Source: Actinomyces oris
Lineage (GTDB): Bacteria; Actinomycetota; Actinomycetes; Actinomycetales; Actinomycetaceae
Direction: 5' to 3'
Length of the DNA stretch: 64,000 bases
Assembly (NCBI RefSeq): GCF_006546825.1
Contig: NZ_VICC01000006.1
Location: 124,001-188,000 of the forward strand
In this document: one piece after another, positions 27,117 through 36,085 of the stretch
Position numbering within the stretch: position 1 is the stretch's first letter
Layout: every line of letters starts with the position of its first letter
Program-made: the position numbers and the translations under genes
Notes under the pieces: generated by a model
Told to the model about the DNA's origin: nothing
Databases searched by the model: none
What the model saw: the letters and a program-made list of their open reading frames with translations, nothing else

Positions 27117-27148
27117 AGGTTGACAAAGTAGTTCTGTCAACCTAAGTT
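27117..27148 (+). promoter_or_regulatory. Promoter with 9-bp operator palindrome for the HTH/Clp-N pair
   Basis: AGGTTGACA and TGTCAACCT form a perfect inverted repeat with a nine-base centre (27117-27143). The left arm contains a consensus -35 TTGACA (27120-27125); 17 bases later is TAAGTT (27143-27148), six bases before ATG 27155, so the transcript is probably leaderless. A repressor bound to the palindrome would cover the promoter, and the small HTH protein encoded next is the natural candidate. Confidence 0.7.
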
Positions 27149-27154
27149 GCTTAC

Positions 27155-27397
27155 ATGGATGCGCTCACCGCAGCCACCGAGGCTGCTGACACCACTCGCC
27201 CCGAAGATGGGCTACGAGCTGTGGCGGCTCTGCGGCGACTGACGGACACTCTTGAGCTTGCGCAGGTCGAGGCCGCCTTGCGCGCAGGCATGGGATGGAG
27301 CGAGATCGCCTCCTGTCTTGGAGTCTCTCGTCAGGCAGTCCACAAGAAGTACGCCAAGCGAGTCCAGCCCGGTTTGGCCCCGACCCGAAGGAGATGA
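27155..27397 (+). CDS. Small helix-turn-helix protein
   Basis: An 80-residue protein with a C-terminal HTH: GMGWSEIASCLGVSRQAVHKKYAKR, where the turn is SCLGVS and RQAVHKKY the recognition helix, as in sigma-factor region 4 or MerR/homeodomain-like HTHs. The N-terminal half looks helical (LRAVAALRRLTDTLELAQVEAALRAG). No larger family is recognised. It overlaps the next gene's region: its stop TGA sits four bases before the next start, so the two are co-translated. It likely binds the palindrome over its own promoter. Confidence 0.75.
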   Translation: MDALTAATEAADTTRPEDGLRAVAALRRLTDTLELAQVEAALRAGMGWSEIASCLGVSRQAVHKKYAKRVQPGLAPTRRR

Positions 27398-27399
27398 CG

Positions 27400-28374
27400 A
27401 TGGCCGCTGTTTCCCACTACCTGACCTGGCTCGAAGCCATGCGCGCGGAGGCTGCGCGCCTGCATCATCGGGAGATCGAGCCGGAGCACATGCTCCTCGG
27501 TCTCCTCGCCCAAGGTGGGACGGCTGCGGCTGTCTTGGCGGCCCAGGGCGTGACACTCACGCGAGCACGCGCTGCCATCGAGGAGATGGCTGATGCGGAC
27601 CTCGCTCGCGCGGGCGTCAGCCTTTCCGACGCCCTCAGGCCAGCGCCGATCGCAGCCGAAGAGCTGACCGTGAGGGCAGGAGGGGAGATTCCCCTCTCGG
27701 ACGCTGCCGCCGAGTTCATTGACGACACGGGGGCTTCATTCAGCACCAGCGCTCAGGCTTTGCAAGCGCTCATCTCCTCATCCACCGTCTCGCTCCAGTC
27801 CCCGGTCGTCAGGCTTCTTGCTCACTGCGGTGTTGATGTCGGCTACTTGCGCACTGAGCTCAGTGAGATAGTGGCCGACGAGGAATCAGCCCGGGGACGC
27901 TACCGGATGACTGACGAGTACCGTGGGTATGGCCTGGACCGGGTCCTGAGTCAGGAACGCTTCATCTCAGCGCCGGTGGCTCAGCTGGTCGCCCTACTGA
28001 GGGACCCGGACCGGCTCACGTGGTGGGCCCTGCCCCGACAGCAGCTGGTCGAGGTTCTTTCCGACGGCGTCGTGCAGAGGGTGGAGGGGCGCCGCCGAAC
28101 CGGCTTCCTGAGGTGGCGGCTGGAAACATCTGTGGCCGCAAGGGTTACCTGGTCGTGCAGCGTCGTCTCAGGGCCTCGCGACGGTGAGGTCGCATCCGTT
28201 CGTGATCTGCACCTGATCGAGGCGCCGGGCGGCACTCGTGTCCGTCTGGTTCTGGCACATCGCACATGGGGGCGGCTGGGAGCGCTGCTCTACCCGTTCT
28301 TCTGGCGAGGAACTCGTCTGGGCTTGGACAACACGCTTGCCGGTATCGCACGGGCTGCGGCGGAGGACTCCTGA
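27400..28374 (+). CDS. Clp N-terminal domain protein without ATPase, with C-terminal SRPBCC-like domain
   Basis: The 324-residue protein begins with a double Clp_N repeat: LTWLEAMRAEAARLHHREIEPEHMLLGLLAQ, then a second repeat around LSDAAAEFIDDTGASFSTSAQALQALISS and PVVRLLAHCGVDVGYLR. Clp_N normally recognises substrates or adaptors in ClpA/ClpC chaperones, but no AAA+ domain follows here. Residues from about 180 (RYRMTDEYRGYGLDRVLSQ) to the end look like a helix-grip lipid or ligand-binding domain of the SRPBCC type. ATG 27400 is chosen over 27394 because GAAGGAG lies six bases before it. Function unknown; a Clp-linked adaptor or inhibitor is one possibility. Confidence 0.72.
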   Translation: MAAVSHYLTWLEAMRAEAARLHHREIEPEHMLLGLLAQGGTAAAVLAAQGVTLTRARAAIEEMADADLARAGVSLSDALRPAPIAAEELTVRAGGEIPLSDAAAEFIDDTGASFSTSAQALQALISSSTVSLQSPVVRLLAHCGVDVGYLRTELSEIVADEESARGRYRMTDEYRGYGLDRVLSQERFISAPVAQLVALLRDPDRLTWWALPRQQLVEVLSDGVVQRVEGRRRTGFLRWRLETSVAARVTWSCSVVSGPRDGEVASVRDLHLIEAPGGTRVRLVLAHRTWGRLGALLYPFFWRGTRLGLDNTLAGIARAAAEDS

Positions 28375-28452
28375 GCCGAGCCGTGAGCCCGGGAACGGAC
28401 AGCGGCGGTTGTCGTATGCCCGAGTACAGGACCCGATAGCCCGGGTACAACG

Positions 28453-28489
28453 AACGGGGCCCCGCACCGTGATGGTGCGGGGTCCCGTT
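28453..28489. terminator. Bidirectional terminator hairpin
   Basis: A 16-bp stem with one G-U pair and a five-base loop (arms AACGGGGCCCCGCACC and GGTGCGGGGTCCCGTT) lies between the convergent Clp-N gene and sucB. It can end both transcripts. Confidence 0.8.
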
Positions 28490-28518
28490 GTTGACGGCCT
28501 AGCGGGCCGAGCGCAGGC

Positions 28519-29847
28519 TCACAGCCCCAGCTCGCCGCCGAAGTCGCCCTCCTCGAGGCGCTTCTTGACCGTCATGAGGTAGCGGGCCGCGTCCGCGCCG
28601 TCCACCAGTCGGTGGTCGTAGGACAGGGCCAGGTAGCACACCGAGCGGATGGCGATGACCTCGCCGCCGTCGGCATCCTTGATGACGCGCGGCTGGCGCT
28701 GGATGGCGCCCAGGCCCAGGATCGCGACCTCCGGCTGGTTGATGATCGGGGTGTCGAACAGGGCACCGCCGCTGCCGGTGTTGGTGATCGTGAAGGTCGA
28801 GCCGCTGAGCTCATCGGGGTTGACCTTGTTGTCCCGGGTACGGGCGGCCAGGTCGTTGATGCGCTTGGCCAGCCCGGGGATGTTGAGGTCCCCGGCGTTC
28901 TTGACCACCGGCACGAGCAGGCCGCGCGGCGTGTCCACCGCGATGCCGACGTGCTCGACATCGTGGTAGGTGACGTTCTTGCCCTCGATGGAGGCGTTGA
29001 TCTTCGGGTGGGCCTTGAGGGCCTCCGTCGCCGCCTGGACGAAGAAGGGCAGGAAAGTCAACTTGGTGCCGTTCTTGGTCAGGAAGTCGTTCTTCGCGCG
29101 GGCCCGCAGAGCGGCCACGCGAGTCACGTCCACCTCGACGACGGTGGTCAGCTGGGCGGAGGTCTGCAGGGAGTCGATCATGCGATCGGCGATGACCTGA
29201 CGCAGTCGGCTCATCTTCTCCGTGCGGCCGCGCAGGGTGGTGTCCACCTCGGGCTTGGCCGAGGCCGGCTTGGCCGCGGCGGCAGGCGCCGAGGCCTCAG
29301 CAGCCGGGGCCGGGGCGGCTGCCGCCGCGCGGGCCTCCTCAGCGGCCTTGGCGGCAGCCTCCACGTCCTGCTTGCGGATGCGTCCGCCCACACCCGTACC
29401 GGTGACGGTGGACAGGTCCACACCCTTGTCCTTGGCGAGCTTGCGCACGATCGGCGTGACGTAGGAACCCGAGGCTCCAGAGCTCACCGGGGCGGCGGCT
29501 GCAGGCGCCTCGGTCGCAGCCGGGGCGGCGGGGGCCGGGGCGGGAGCCGGGGGCTCGGGTGCGGCCTGGGGTGCGGGGGCGGCCGGGGCCGGGGCGGAGC
29601 CCGCCTGAGAGGGGTCGCCGATGATGGCCAGGACAGTGCCGACCTCGACGGTCTCGTCCTCGGGGACGCGGATCTCCAGCAGGACGCCGGATGCGGGGGA
29701 GGGGACCTCGGTGTCCACCTTGTCGGTGGCGACCTCCAGCAGGGGCTCGTCGGCCTCGACGGTGTCTCCCACGGCCTTGAGCCAGGAGGAGACCGTCCCC
29801 TCGGTGACGGACTCACCCAGAGCGGGCATCTTCACGGACTCTGACAT
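28519..29847 (-). CDS. sucB: 2-oxoacid dehydrogenase E2 (dihydrolipoamide acyltransferase)
   Basis: The 442-residue E2 core protein transfers acyl groups from lipoyl to coenzyme A. It has one N-terminal lipoyl domain with the lipoylated lysine 43 ([15 protein letters not shown]), an alanine/proline-rich linker, an E3-binding domain ([20 protein letters not shown], about residues 139-175), a second linker and the catalytic domain ending in the DHRLVDG active-site motif. The actinobacterial context usually labels this SucB or DlaT; whether it serves pyruvate, 2-oxoglutarate or branched-chain dehydrogenase cannot be set because no E1 gene is in the window. lpd lies 30 bases upstream on the same strand. 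Confidence 0.93.
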   Translation of the reverse strand: MSESVKMPALGESVTEGTVSSWLKAVGDTVEADEPLLEVATDKVDTEVPSPASGVLLEIRVPEDETVEVGTVLAIIGDPSQAGSAPAPAAPAPQAAPEPPAPAPAPAAPAATEAPAAAAPVSSGASGSYVTPIVRKLAKDKGVDLSTVTGTGVGGRIRKQDVEAAAKAAEEARAAAAAPAPAAEASAPAAAAKPASAKPEVDTTLRGRTEKMSRLRQVIADRMIDSLQTSAQLTTVVEVDVTRVAALRARAKNDFLTKNGTKLTFLPFFVQAATEALKAHPKINASIEGKNVTYHDVEHVGIAVDTPRGLLVPVVKNAGDLNIPGLAKRINDLAARTRDNKVNPDELSGSTFTITNTGSGGALFDTPIINQPEVAILGLGAIQRQPRVIKDADGGEVIAIRSVCYLALSYDHRLVDGADAARYLMTVKKRLEEGDFGGELGL

Positions 29848-29877
29848 TACTGTCTTCCTTACTCTCGTCTAGCTGGA

Positions 29878-31251
29878 TCAGCCGTGGTTGTGCAGCGGCT
29901 TGCCGGCGAGGGCCATGGCGGCCTCGCCGAGGGTCTCGTTCTGGGTGGGGTGGGCGTGGACCAGGGCGGCGACGTCGTCGGCGTCGGCCTCCCAGGACAC
30001 CATGAGCTGTCCCTCACCCACCTGCTCGCCCATGCGGGCGCCGATGGCGTGGAAGCCCAGGATCGGGCCGTCCTTGAGGGAGACGAGCTTGACGAAGCCC
30101 TGCGTCCCCAGGATCTGGCTCTTGGCGTTGCCGGCCACGTTGAACTCGGCGGAGGTGATGTTCTCCTTGCCGTGGATCTCGGCGGCCTTGGCCTCCGACA
30201 GCCCCACCGAGGCGATCTCGGGCTCGCAGAAGGTCACCTTGGGGACCAGGACGTCATCGACCGGGGTCGGGTCCAGGCCCGCGATCTTCTCCGCCACGAC
30301 GATGCCCTGGGCAAAGCCGCGGTGGGCGAGCTGGACACCGGGGACGATGTCACCCACGGCCCACACGCCCGGGACGTTGGTGCGGCCGTACTCGTCGGCC
30401 AGGACGAAGCCGCGGTCCATGGCGACCCCGACCTCCTCGTAGCCGAGGTTGGCGGTCGCCGGTCCACGGCCCACGGCGATGAGGAGGACCTCGGCCTCAT
30501 GGGTCTTGCCGTCCTGGGTGCGCACGGTCACCCCGCCGTCGTGGCGCTCGACCGACTCGAACATCGTGTTGGTGCGGAAGGTGATCTTGCGCTTGCGGAA
30601 GGCGCGCTCGAGCTGCTTGGAGATCGCCTCGTCCTCGTTGGGCACCAGGTGGGGCAGCCCCTCGATGATAGTGACCTGGCTGCCCATGGAGGCCCAGGCC
30701 GAGGCGAACTCCACCCCGATGACGCCGCCACCCAGAATCACTGCCGAGGCGGGGACGTGGTCCATCTCCAGGGCCTCCTCGGAGGTGATGACGCCTCCGG
30801 AGATCTCCTGCCCGATGGTCTTGGAGTAGGAGCCGGAGGCGAGGACCACGTTGCGGCCGGTGATGCGACGGCCGTCAACCTCGACGGCGTCGGCGGCCAC
30901 CAGACGTCCCCACCCCTGGATCAGATCGATGCCCCGCGAGGACACCAGGCCCTCCAGGCCCTTGTGCATCCGCGAGACGATGCTGTTCTTGTACTTCTGG
31001 ACGCCAGGCATGTCCACGCCCTCGAAGGCGGCCTTGATGCCCACCGTGGCGGCCTCGCGCACGGCATCGGCGGTCTCGGCGGCGTGCAGCAGGGCCTTGG
31101 TGGGCACGCAGCCGCGGTGGAGGCAGGTGCCCCCCAGCTTGTCCGCCTCGATGAGGGCGACCTTGAGGCCCAGTTGGGCGCCACGCAGGGCGGCGGCGTA
31201 GCCCCCTGATCCCGCGCCCAGAATGACCATGTCGTAGACGGTCTCTGTCAC
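29878..31251 (-). CDS. lpd: Dihydrolipoyl dehydrogenase (E3)
   Basis: Flavoprotein that reoxidises the dihydrolipoyl group of E2 and reduces NAD+. The 457-residue protein has the FAD motif VILGAGSGGYAAAL, the redox disulfide GGTCLHRGCVPTK (cysteines 43 and 48), the NAD motif AVILGGGVIGVEFA, and the C-terminal active-site histidine and glutamate in AHPTQNETLGEA. The start at GTG 31251 has an AAGGAG site; the longer frame to 31395 has no support. It is the first gene of an lpd-sucB operon. Confidence 0.95.
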   Translation of the reverse strand: MTETVYDMVILGAGSGGYAAALRGAQLGLKVALIEADKLGGTCLHRGCVPTKALLHAAETADAVREAATVGIKAAFEGVDMPGVQKYKNSIVSRMHKGLEGLVSSRGIDLIQGWGRLVAADAVEVDGRRITGRNVVLASGSYSKTIGQEISGGVITSEEALEMDHVPASAVILGGGVIGVEFASAWASMGSQVTIIEGLPHLVPNEDEAISKQLERAFRKRKITFRTNTMFESVERHDGGVTVRTQDGKTHEAEVLLIAVGRGPATANLGYEEVGVAMDRGFVLADEYGRTNVPGVWAVGDIVPGVQLAHRGFAQGIVVAEKIAGLDPTPVDDVLVPKVTFCEPEIASVGLSEAKAAEIHGKENITSAEFNVAGNAKSQILGTQGFVKLVSLKDGPILGFHAIGARMGEQVGEGQLMVSWEADADDVAALVHAHPTQNETLGEAAMALAGKPLHNHG

Positions 31252-31417
31252 GAACTCACTCCTTGTTGGTTGGTCACGTCGCCCCCGCGGGGCGGCTCGG
31301 CACGGGGCCATTGTTCCACCTGAAGAGGGAGTGCAGGAGCCACGGGGGTTGCTGTTTAGGGACCAGAGTCCTGAAAACGGGGTGAGACGCATCACCGTTC
31401 ATGGGTGGTTTCGGCAA

Positions 31418-31460
31418 CGAGCCGTGCCGGGGCGCTCGTGTGAGGCCCCGGCACGGCTCG
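31418..31460 (-). terminator. Terminator after pepA
   Basis: A perfect 16-bp stem (arms CGAGCCGTGCCGGGGC and its complement) with an 11-base loop lies 29 bases past the pepA stop. This accounts for most of the 238-base gap between pepA and lpd. Confidence 0.75.
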
Positions 31461-31489
31461 TCGTCAACTCGTCTCCGCTGGGCGCGGGC

Positions 31490-33436
31490 TCAGGAAAGGA
31501 TGCTGACCTCGGCGGACAGCGAACGGAGCAGCTCCACCAGGGTGGAGACCCCCATGCCCGTCCCGCCGGTCGGAGTCAGGCCCCAGGGAGAGGAGTCGTT
31601 GTAGGCGGGACCGGCGATGTCGAGGTGAGCCCACGGCCGGTGCCCGACGAACTCTCGGAGGAACAGCCCGGCCGAGAGCATCCCGCCGGCACGCGAGCCG
31701 ACCTTGGTGTTGCGCAGGTCGGCGAAGGGGGAGTCCAGGGTGGCACGCAGGTGCGCCGGCAGCGGCATCGGCCAGAAGGACTCCCCGGCCCGCTGCGCCG
31801 CGGCGACGACCTCCTCGCGAAGGTCCGGTGTCCCCATGACGGCGGCCACGTGGTCGCCCAGGGCCACGATCTGCGCCCCGGTGAGGGTGGCCACGTCCAG
31901 GACGGCATCGGGCTCCTCCGTGACGGCCCGTGCCAGGGCGTCGGCCATGACCAAGCGCCCCTCGGCGTCGGTGTTGGTCACCTCCACGGTGGTGCCGTCG
32001 AACATCGTGATGACGTCGCTGGGGCGCTGGGCGTCGGCGCCGGGCATGTTCTCGGCCAGCGCCAGCCACGCGGTGACGCGGATCGGAAGTGCCAGGCGCG
32101 CGGCCGTGACGATGGCGCCCAGCACGGTGGCGGCCCCCGCCATGTCGGACTTCATCTCCGGCATGGATGAGGCCGGCTTGAGGGACAGGCCGCCGGAGTC
32201 GAAGGTGATGCCCTTGCCGATGAGGGCGACGTGCTTGGGGCGACCGGCTGCTCCGTCACCCTCGGCCTGTGAGCCCTCCTGCCCACCGGAGGCCTTGGCT
32301 GCATGCTCCGGCGACCACTCCAGACGGACCAGGCGCGCCGGGTGCACCGAGCCCTGAGCCACGCCGAGGATCCCCCCGAAGCCCTGCTCGACCAGTGCCG
32401 GGGCGTCCCAGATCTCAACGCGGATGCCGGCCTCCTGCCCGGCTGCGCGGGCCCTCTCGGCGAAGACCTCCGGAGTCAGCCGGTTCGGCGGCTCGTTGAC
32501 CAGATCCCGGGTCAGTGCCGTGGCCTGGGCCAGCGCCAGGGCTCCCGCCAGCGCCGCCTGCCCCTCGGGGGTGTCGGCCAGGGGGGAGATGATCGAGATG
32601 GTCGTGAGCGGGGAGGTGTTCTTCGAGGCCGTCTCCTGTCCGGGGCGGTCCTCGTTCTTCGTCGCGCTCCAGGAGTAGGCGCCCAGGGCGGCTCCGTGCG
32701 CGACGGCGGCGAGCTGCTCCTCGCAGAGCGTGGGCAGTGCCAGGACCGCGGAGTCGGTCCCGGCCAGTGCTCGGGTGGCGCGTCCGGTCGCCCGGCGCAG
32801 GAGACCGGTCTGGTCGTAGCCCAGTGCGGCCTCGTCGTCGATGGTCATGGCGAGCGGATCGGTGTCGGCCCAGCCCGTTCCGACGCCGACCACGAGGATC
32901 GTCGCCGGTCCCCGGTAGCCCTGGCCGGCCACCGCGGAGGAGGGCAGGCGCACCACGGAGTCCTGGGCACCCGAGAAGCCCAGGGTCGGCAGCAGGGTCA
33001 CCAGGGCGTTGATGTCCAGGCCCTCCAGAGCGGTGCTCGAGGGTGGCTCGAGGCCCTCCAGGAGGATCTCGGGTGCCTCGGCCCCGTCCCGGCCCGGCGC
33101 TGCGGCCAGGACGAGCACGTCGGCCTCGGTGCCGGAGGCGTCATCAGGGACGACGTCGGATCCCGCCTCGGATCCGCTGCCCTTGACGCTGGCACCGTCG
33201 GCGTTGCCCTCCTGGTCCTCGGAGGCATCCTCGTCGCCGTCGGAGTCCTGCTTCAGGTCCCGCTCGGCGGCTTCGGCATCTGTCGAGCCGGCCCCGTCGC
33301 CGGCTGCGGGAGCCTCGGAGCTCTCGGCCTCCTCGACCGTGTCGACCTCGGCCTGACTGCTGAGGTCGGTATCCTTGCGGTCATCGTCCGCCGAGGCGCG
33401 TGCGTTCAGGGATTTGGTCAACTTAATGGTACTCAC
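31490..33436 (-). CDS. pepA: Leucyl aminopeptidase (M17 family) with an acidic N-terminal insert
   Basis: Cytoplasmic two-metal aminopeptidase that removes N-terminal residues from peptides. The C-terminal catalytic half has all M17 ligands: GKGITFDSGGLSLKP, MKSDMAGAA, and NTDAEGRLVMADAL. The 648 residues exceed the usual 480-520; the excess is a roughly 95-residue, Glu/Asp/Ser/Gly-rich stretch (residues about 20-115) inserted before the first strand ADVLVLAAAPG, plus a short glycine/serine-rich loop after RLEWSPEHAAK. The start at GTG 33436 is chosen because TACTAT ends seven bases before it and the upstream extension has no support. Confidence 0.92.
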   Translation of the reverse strand: MSTIKLTKSLNARASADDDRKDTDLSSQAEVDTVEEAESSEAPAAGDGAGSTDAEAAERDLKQDSDGDEDASEDQEGNADGASVKGSGSEAGSDVVPDDASGTEADVLVLAAAPGRDGAEAPEILLEGLEPPSSTALEGLDINALVTLLPTLGFSGAQDSVVRLPSSAVAGQGYRGPATILVVGVGTGWADTDPLAMTIDDEAALGYDQTGLLRRATGRATRALAGTDSAVLALPTLCEEQLAAVAHGAALGAYSWSATKNEDRPGQETASKNTSPLTTISIISPLADTPEGQAALAGALALAQATALTRDLVNEPPNRLTPEVFAERARAAGQEAGIRVEIWDAPALVEQGFGGILGVAQGSVHPARLVRLEWSPEHAAKASGGQEGSQAEGDGAAGRPKHVALIGKGITFDSGGLSLKPASSMPEMKSDMAGAATVLGAIVTAARLALPIRVTAWLALAENMPGADAQRPSDVITMFDGTTVEVTNTDAEGRLVMADALARAVTEEPDAVLDVATLTGAQIVALGDHVAAVMGTPDLREEVVAAAQRAGESFWPMPLPAHLRATLDSPFADLRNTKVGSRAGGMLSAGLFLREFVGHRPWAHLDIAGPAYNDSSPWGLTPTGGTGMGVSTLVELLRSLSAEVSILS

Positions 33437-33443
33437 GTTGTGA

Positions 33444-33449
33444 ATAGTA
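33444..33449 (-). promoter_or_regulatory. Leaderless -10 box for pepA
   Basis: TACTAT on the minus strand ends seven bases before GTG 33436. Confidence 0.5.
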
Positions 33450-33523
33450 ACGTTCTGGCATTGGTTGGAGGTTGAACCGGTGCTGCGCGTGCCGAAGGTC
33501 ATCACACGGAAAGGTCGTTCCTC

Positions 33524-34078
33524 ATGGACGAGCGCTCATCGGTACGCCCGGTTCAGGACACCCGCCGTCCCGCATACGGGTGGGGGCGGATCCTGGTCGG
33601 CGTCTTCGCCGTCTTCGGGGCGATCGTCCTCGTCCCTTCCCTGACGACGCTGTTGAGAAGCCCCGATGAGGAGCCCGCGGTGTGGTCGCTCAACCTCCTG
33701 GGGGGCGTCCTGTACCTCCTGCTGGCCGTCTGCGTGGCTCACAACGGGCGCCGGATGCGCAATATCGGCTGGATGTGCCTGGGGGCGCTGGCCACCATGG
33801 CGGTGCTCATCGGTGTTCTCACCCTGCCCACACCTTCGCCCGCCGACCTCAGCGTCTCGGTGTGGGCGCACTGGGGCCGGTCTCGGTGGTACCTGCCCGC
33901 GATCCTCCCGGTGGTCGCCGCTGCCTGGATGTGGATGTCCGACCCCCGGCGCATCGTGGCCAACGCCGAGCGCATCACCGAGTTGTCCGACACCCTCACC
34001 GAGAGCATCAGCGAGAAGGCCCGGGCGGTCCAGGAGGGCCGGACTCACAAGACGTCCCGCGGTGGTCGGGACCGGTGA
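33524..34078 (+). CDS. Small multi-pass membrane protein of unknown function
   Basis: A 184-residue protein with four hydrophobic segments: about residues 20-42, 52-71, 80-101 and 120-138. A basic, charged cytoplasmic tail follows (DPRRIVANAERITELSDTL and onward), ending in TSRGGRDR. No family is recognised. It is divergent from pepA, sharing an 87-base intergenic space, and convergent with the ClC gene. A purine-rich GGAAAGG 15 bases before the ATG is a weak ribosome binding site. Confidence 0.65.
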   Translation: MDERSSVRPVQDTRRPAYGWGRILVGVFAVFGAIVLVPSLTTLLRSPDEEPAVWSLNLLGGVLYLLLAVCVAHNGRRMRNIGWMCLGALATMAVLIGVLTLPTPSPADLSVSVWAHWGRSRWYLPAILPVVAAAWMWMSDPRRIVANAERITELSDTLTESISEKARAVQEGRTHKTSRGGRDR

Positions 34079-34132
34079 GGCGCTGCGGCGAGTCCTGAAC
34101 GGGGCCGCGGCGCGTTGAGCCCCGGCGGACTT

Positions 34133-36085
34133 TCATCGGCGCCGGGAACGGCGTGAGCTGCGCGAGCTGACTCGGCTGATACGGCTGATCCTTCCGATTC
34201 TGCGCCGAGGAACGGGGCGGGAGTGCCACCTGTCCTGAAGCCGTGAGCCCCAGGAGGTGTAGGTGGCGGCGGCTGTGCGGGCCTGCGCCTGGGCTTCGTA
34301 GACCCGCTCGACGACGATCCTCTGGGATACCCAGCCCACCAGCTCCTCCGCACCGGAGCCGGCGGTGCGGGTGACCACCGGAAGGCCCTCCAGGCGGGTA
34401 TCGGTCAGGGCCTGAAGCACGTCGGTCGCCTCGTCCTCGCAGTCGAGACGGTCACGGACCAGCGTCAGGTCCGCCACCGTCGCCGGCCGGGCAGAGACGT
34501 CGTCGGAGTCCTCGCTCAGGAGCGACTCGGCGAGCTGTGCGGCCGTCACGCAACCGAGCAGCTCGCCGCCGGTGCGGTCCTGTCCGGTGGCGACCACGGG
34601 CAGGGCCGAGAGGCCACGCCGGCTCATCACGGAGGCGGCCTGGCTGAGTGACGCCGTGGCCTGGAGCACCCCGGGAGGATCCACCATGAGTCGGGAGGCG
34701 CGGGTGCGTCCCAGGAGTGTGGTGGCCATCGGGTCCTCGACATCCTCTCCGCGACGACGCAGCTCCTCGGTGAACAGTGTGCCGCGTGACAGGAACCGGC
34801 TGATGAAGGTGGCCAGCACCGTGGCCAGCATGAGGGGCACCAGGAGCGCGTGCTGCCCGGTCATCTCAATGATGAGCAGGACCGCCGTCATCGGGGCGCG
34901 AGCCGCACCGGCGAAGACCGCCCCCATGCCGATCACCCCGAAGACTCCGGCGGCCGGCGCGTAGCTGGGAGCCACGAGGGTGCCGAAGGCGGCGCCGAGT
35001 GTCCCACCGATGAACAGGGACGGGGCGAACACTCCGCCGACGAAGCCCATTCCCAGGGTCAAGGAGGTCGCCAGCATCTTGGCCACGCACAGCACCAGCA
35101 GCAGCGTCAGGGCGTAGCGTCCTGCCAGCGCCCGGTTGAGAGCGGCTGATGACTCGCCGTACATCTCGGGCAGAATCAGGAGAGTCGTACCGACCGCCAG
35201 CCCGCCAATGCCCGGACGCGCCCAGATCGGAATGCCCAAGCGCTGCCAGGCGCGGGTCAGGGCGTCGAGGATGACGAAGCGAAGACGCATGAAGCCGACA
35301 CCGACTCCGCCGCCCACGGCTCCCAGCAGCGCGACCCAGCCCAGCTGGGCGTCACCGGACAGGTCCAGGTAGGGGAGTGACAGAGACAGCGTCGTTCCCA
35401 GTAGGTGGTGCGACAGGACCGTCGAGGAGACGCAGGCCAGGACAATGACGATGAAGGCGTCGGCGCTGAAGCCCATGAGGATGACCTCCAGGGCGAAGAA
35501 GGCCCCCGCCAGTGGCGCGTTGAAGGCGGAGGCGATGCCGGCAGCCGTTCCGGCGGCGGCCAGGTGGCGGATCGAGGACCGGTGCAGCCGCAGCCTCCGT
35601 CCGATGATGCTTGCTGTCGACGCGCCCAGCTCGGCGATCGGCCCCTCCGGACCGACCGAGCCCCCGCCACCGATCGTCAGCGCAGCCGACGTCGTCGCGG
35701 CCAAGGCCGGCAGGGGCGCCATGGTGCCGTCGCCGTGGCGAGTGGACCAGATGACGCCGGCCACCCCGTGGCCCGTGGGGGTACGGCCCAGTCGGGACAT
35801 CAACGGTCCTGTCAGCAGGCCGGAGAGCACCGGGGTGACTAGGACGAACCAGGTTCCCAGAGGCGCCAGGAGCCCGACCGAGGGCCCCATCGACACGGTG
35901 TAGTCGTTGGCTCCGCTCAGCAGCTGGGACCAGGCGTCGATTCCCAGCCGGAACAGCACCGCACCCAGGCCCGAGGTGAGTCCTACCAGCACCGCCAGGA
36001 TGTAGAGGCCGAAGCGATGATGGCGGAAGAGGCTGCCTGCGCGCCGCGACAAGGGGGCGGACAGCCTCTTCCAGACGCGATCCAT
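34133..36085 (-). CDS. ClC-family chloride channel or proton/chloride antiporter with CBS domains
   Basis: The 650-residue membrane protein has the ClC ion-pathway motifs: the loop GGGGSVGPEGPIAELG near residue 137, with the gating glutamate in GPEGP, and GMGFVGGVFAPSLFIGG near residue 342. About ten hydrophobic helices are visible. Two CBS repeats follow (residues about 440-590), a likely nucleotide-sensing module. The C-terminus is a strongly basic tail rich in arginine, isoleucine and serine. The start ATG 36085 shares one base with the stop of the peptidase gene (TGATG), so the pair is translationally coupled. Whether it is channel or exchanger is not decided here. Confidence 0.9.
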   Translation of the reverse strand: MDRVWKRLSAPLSRRAGSLFRHHRFGLYILAVLVGLTSGLGAVLFRLGIDAWSQLLSGANDYTVSMGPSVGLLAPLGTWFVLVTPVLSGLLTGPLMSRLGRTPTGHGVAGVIWSTRHGDGTMAPLPALAATTSAALTIGGGGSVGPEGPIAELGASTASIIGRRLRLHRSSIRHLAAAGTAAGIASAFNAPLAGAFFALEVILMGFSADAFIVIVLACVSSTVLSHHLLGTTLSLSLPYLDLSGDAQLGWVALLGAVGGGVGVGFMRLRFVILDALTRAWQRLGIPIWARPGIGGLAVGTTLLILPEMYGESSAALNRALAGRYALTLLLVLCVAKMLATSLTLGMGFVGGVFAPSLFIGGTLGAAFGTLVAPSYAPAAGVFGVIGMGAVFAGAARAPMTAVLLIIEMTGQHALLVPLMLATVLATFISRFLSRGTLFTEELRRRGEDVEDPMATTLLGRTRASRLMVDPPGVLQATASLSQAASVMSRRGLSALPVVATGQDRTGGELLGCVTAAQLAESLLSEDSDDVSARPATVADLTLVRDRLDCEDEATDVLQALTDTRLEGLPVVTRTAGSGAEELVGWVSQRIVVERVYEAQAQARTAAATYTSWGSRLQDRWHSRPVPRRRIGRISRISRVSSRSSRRSRRR

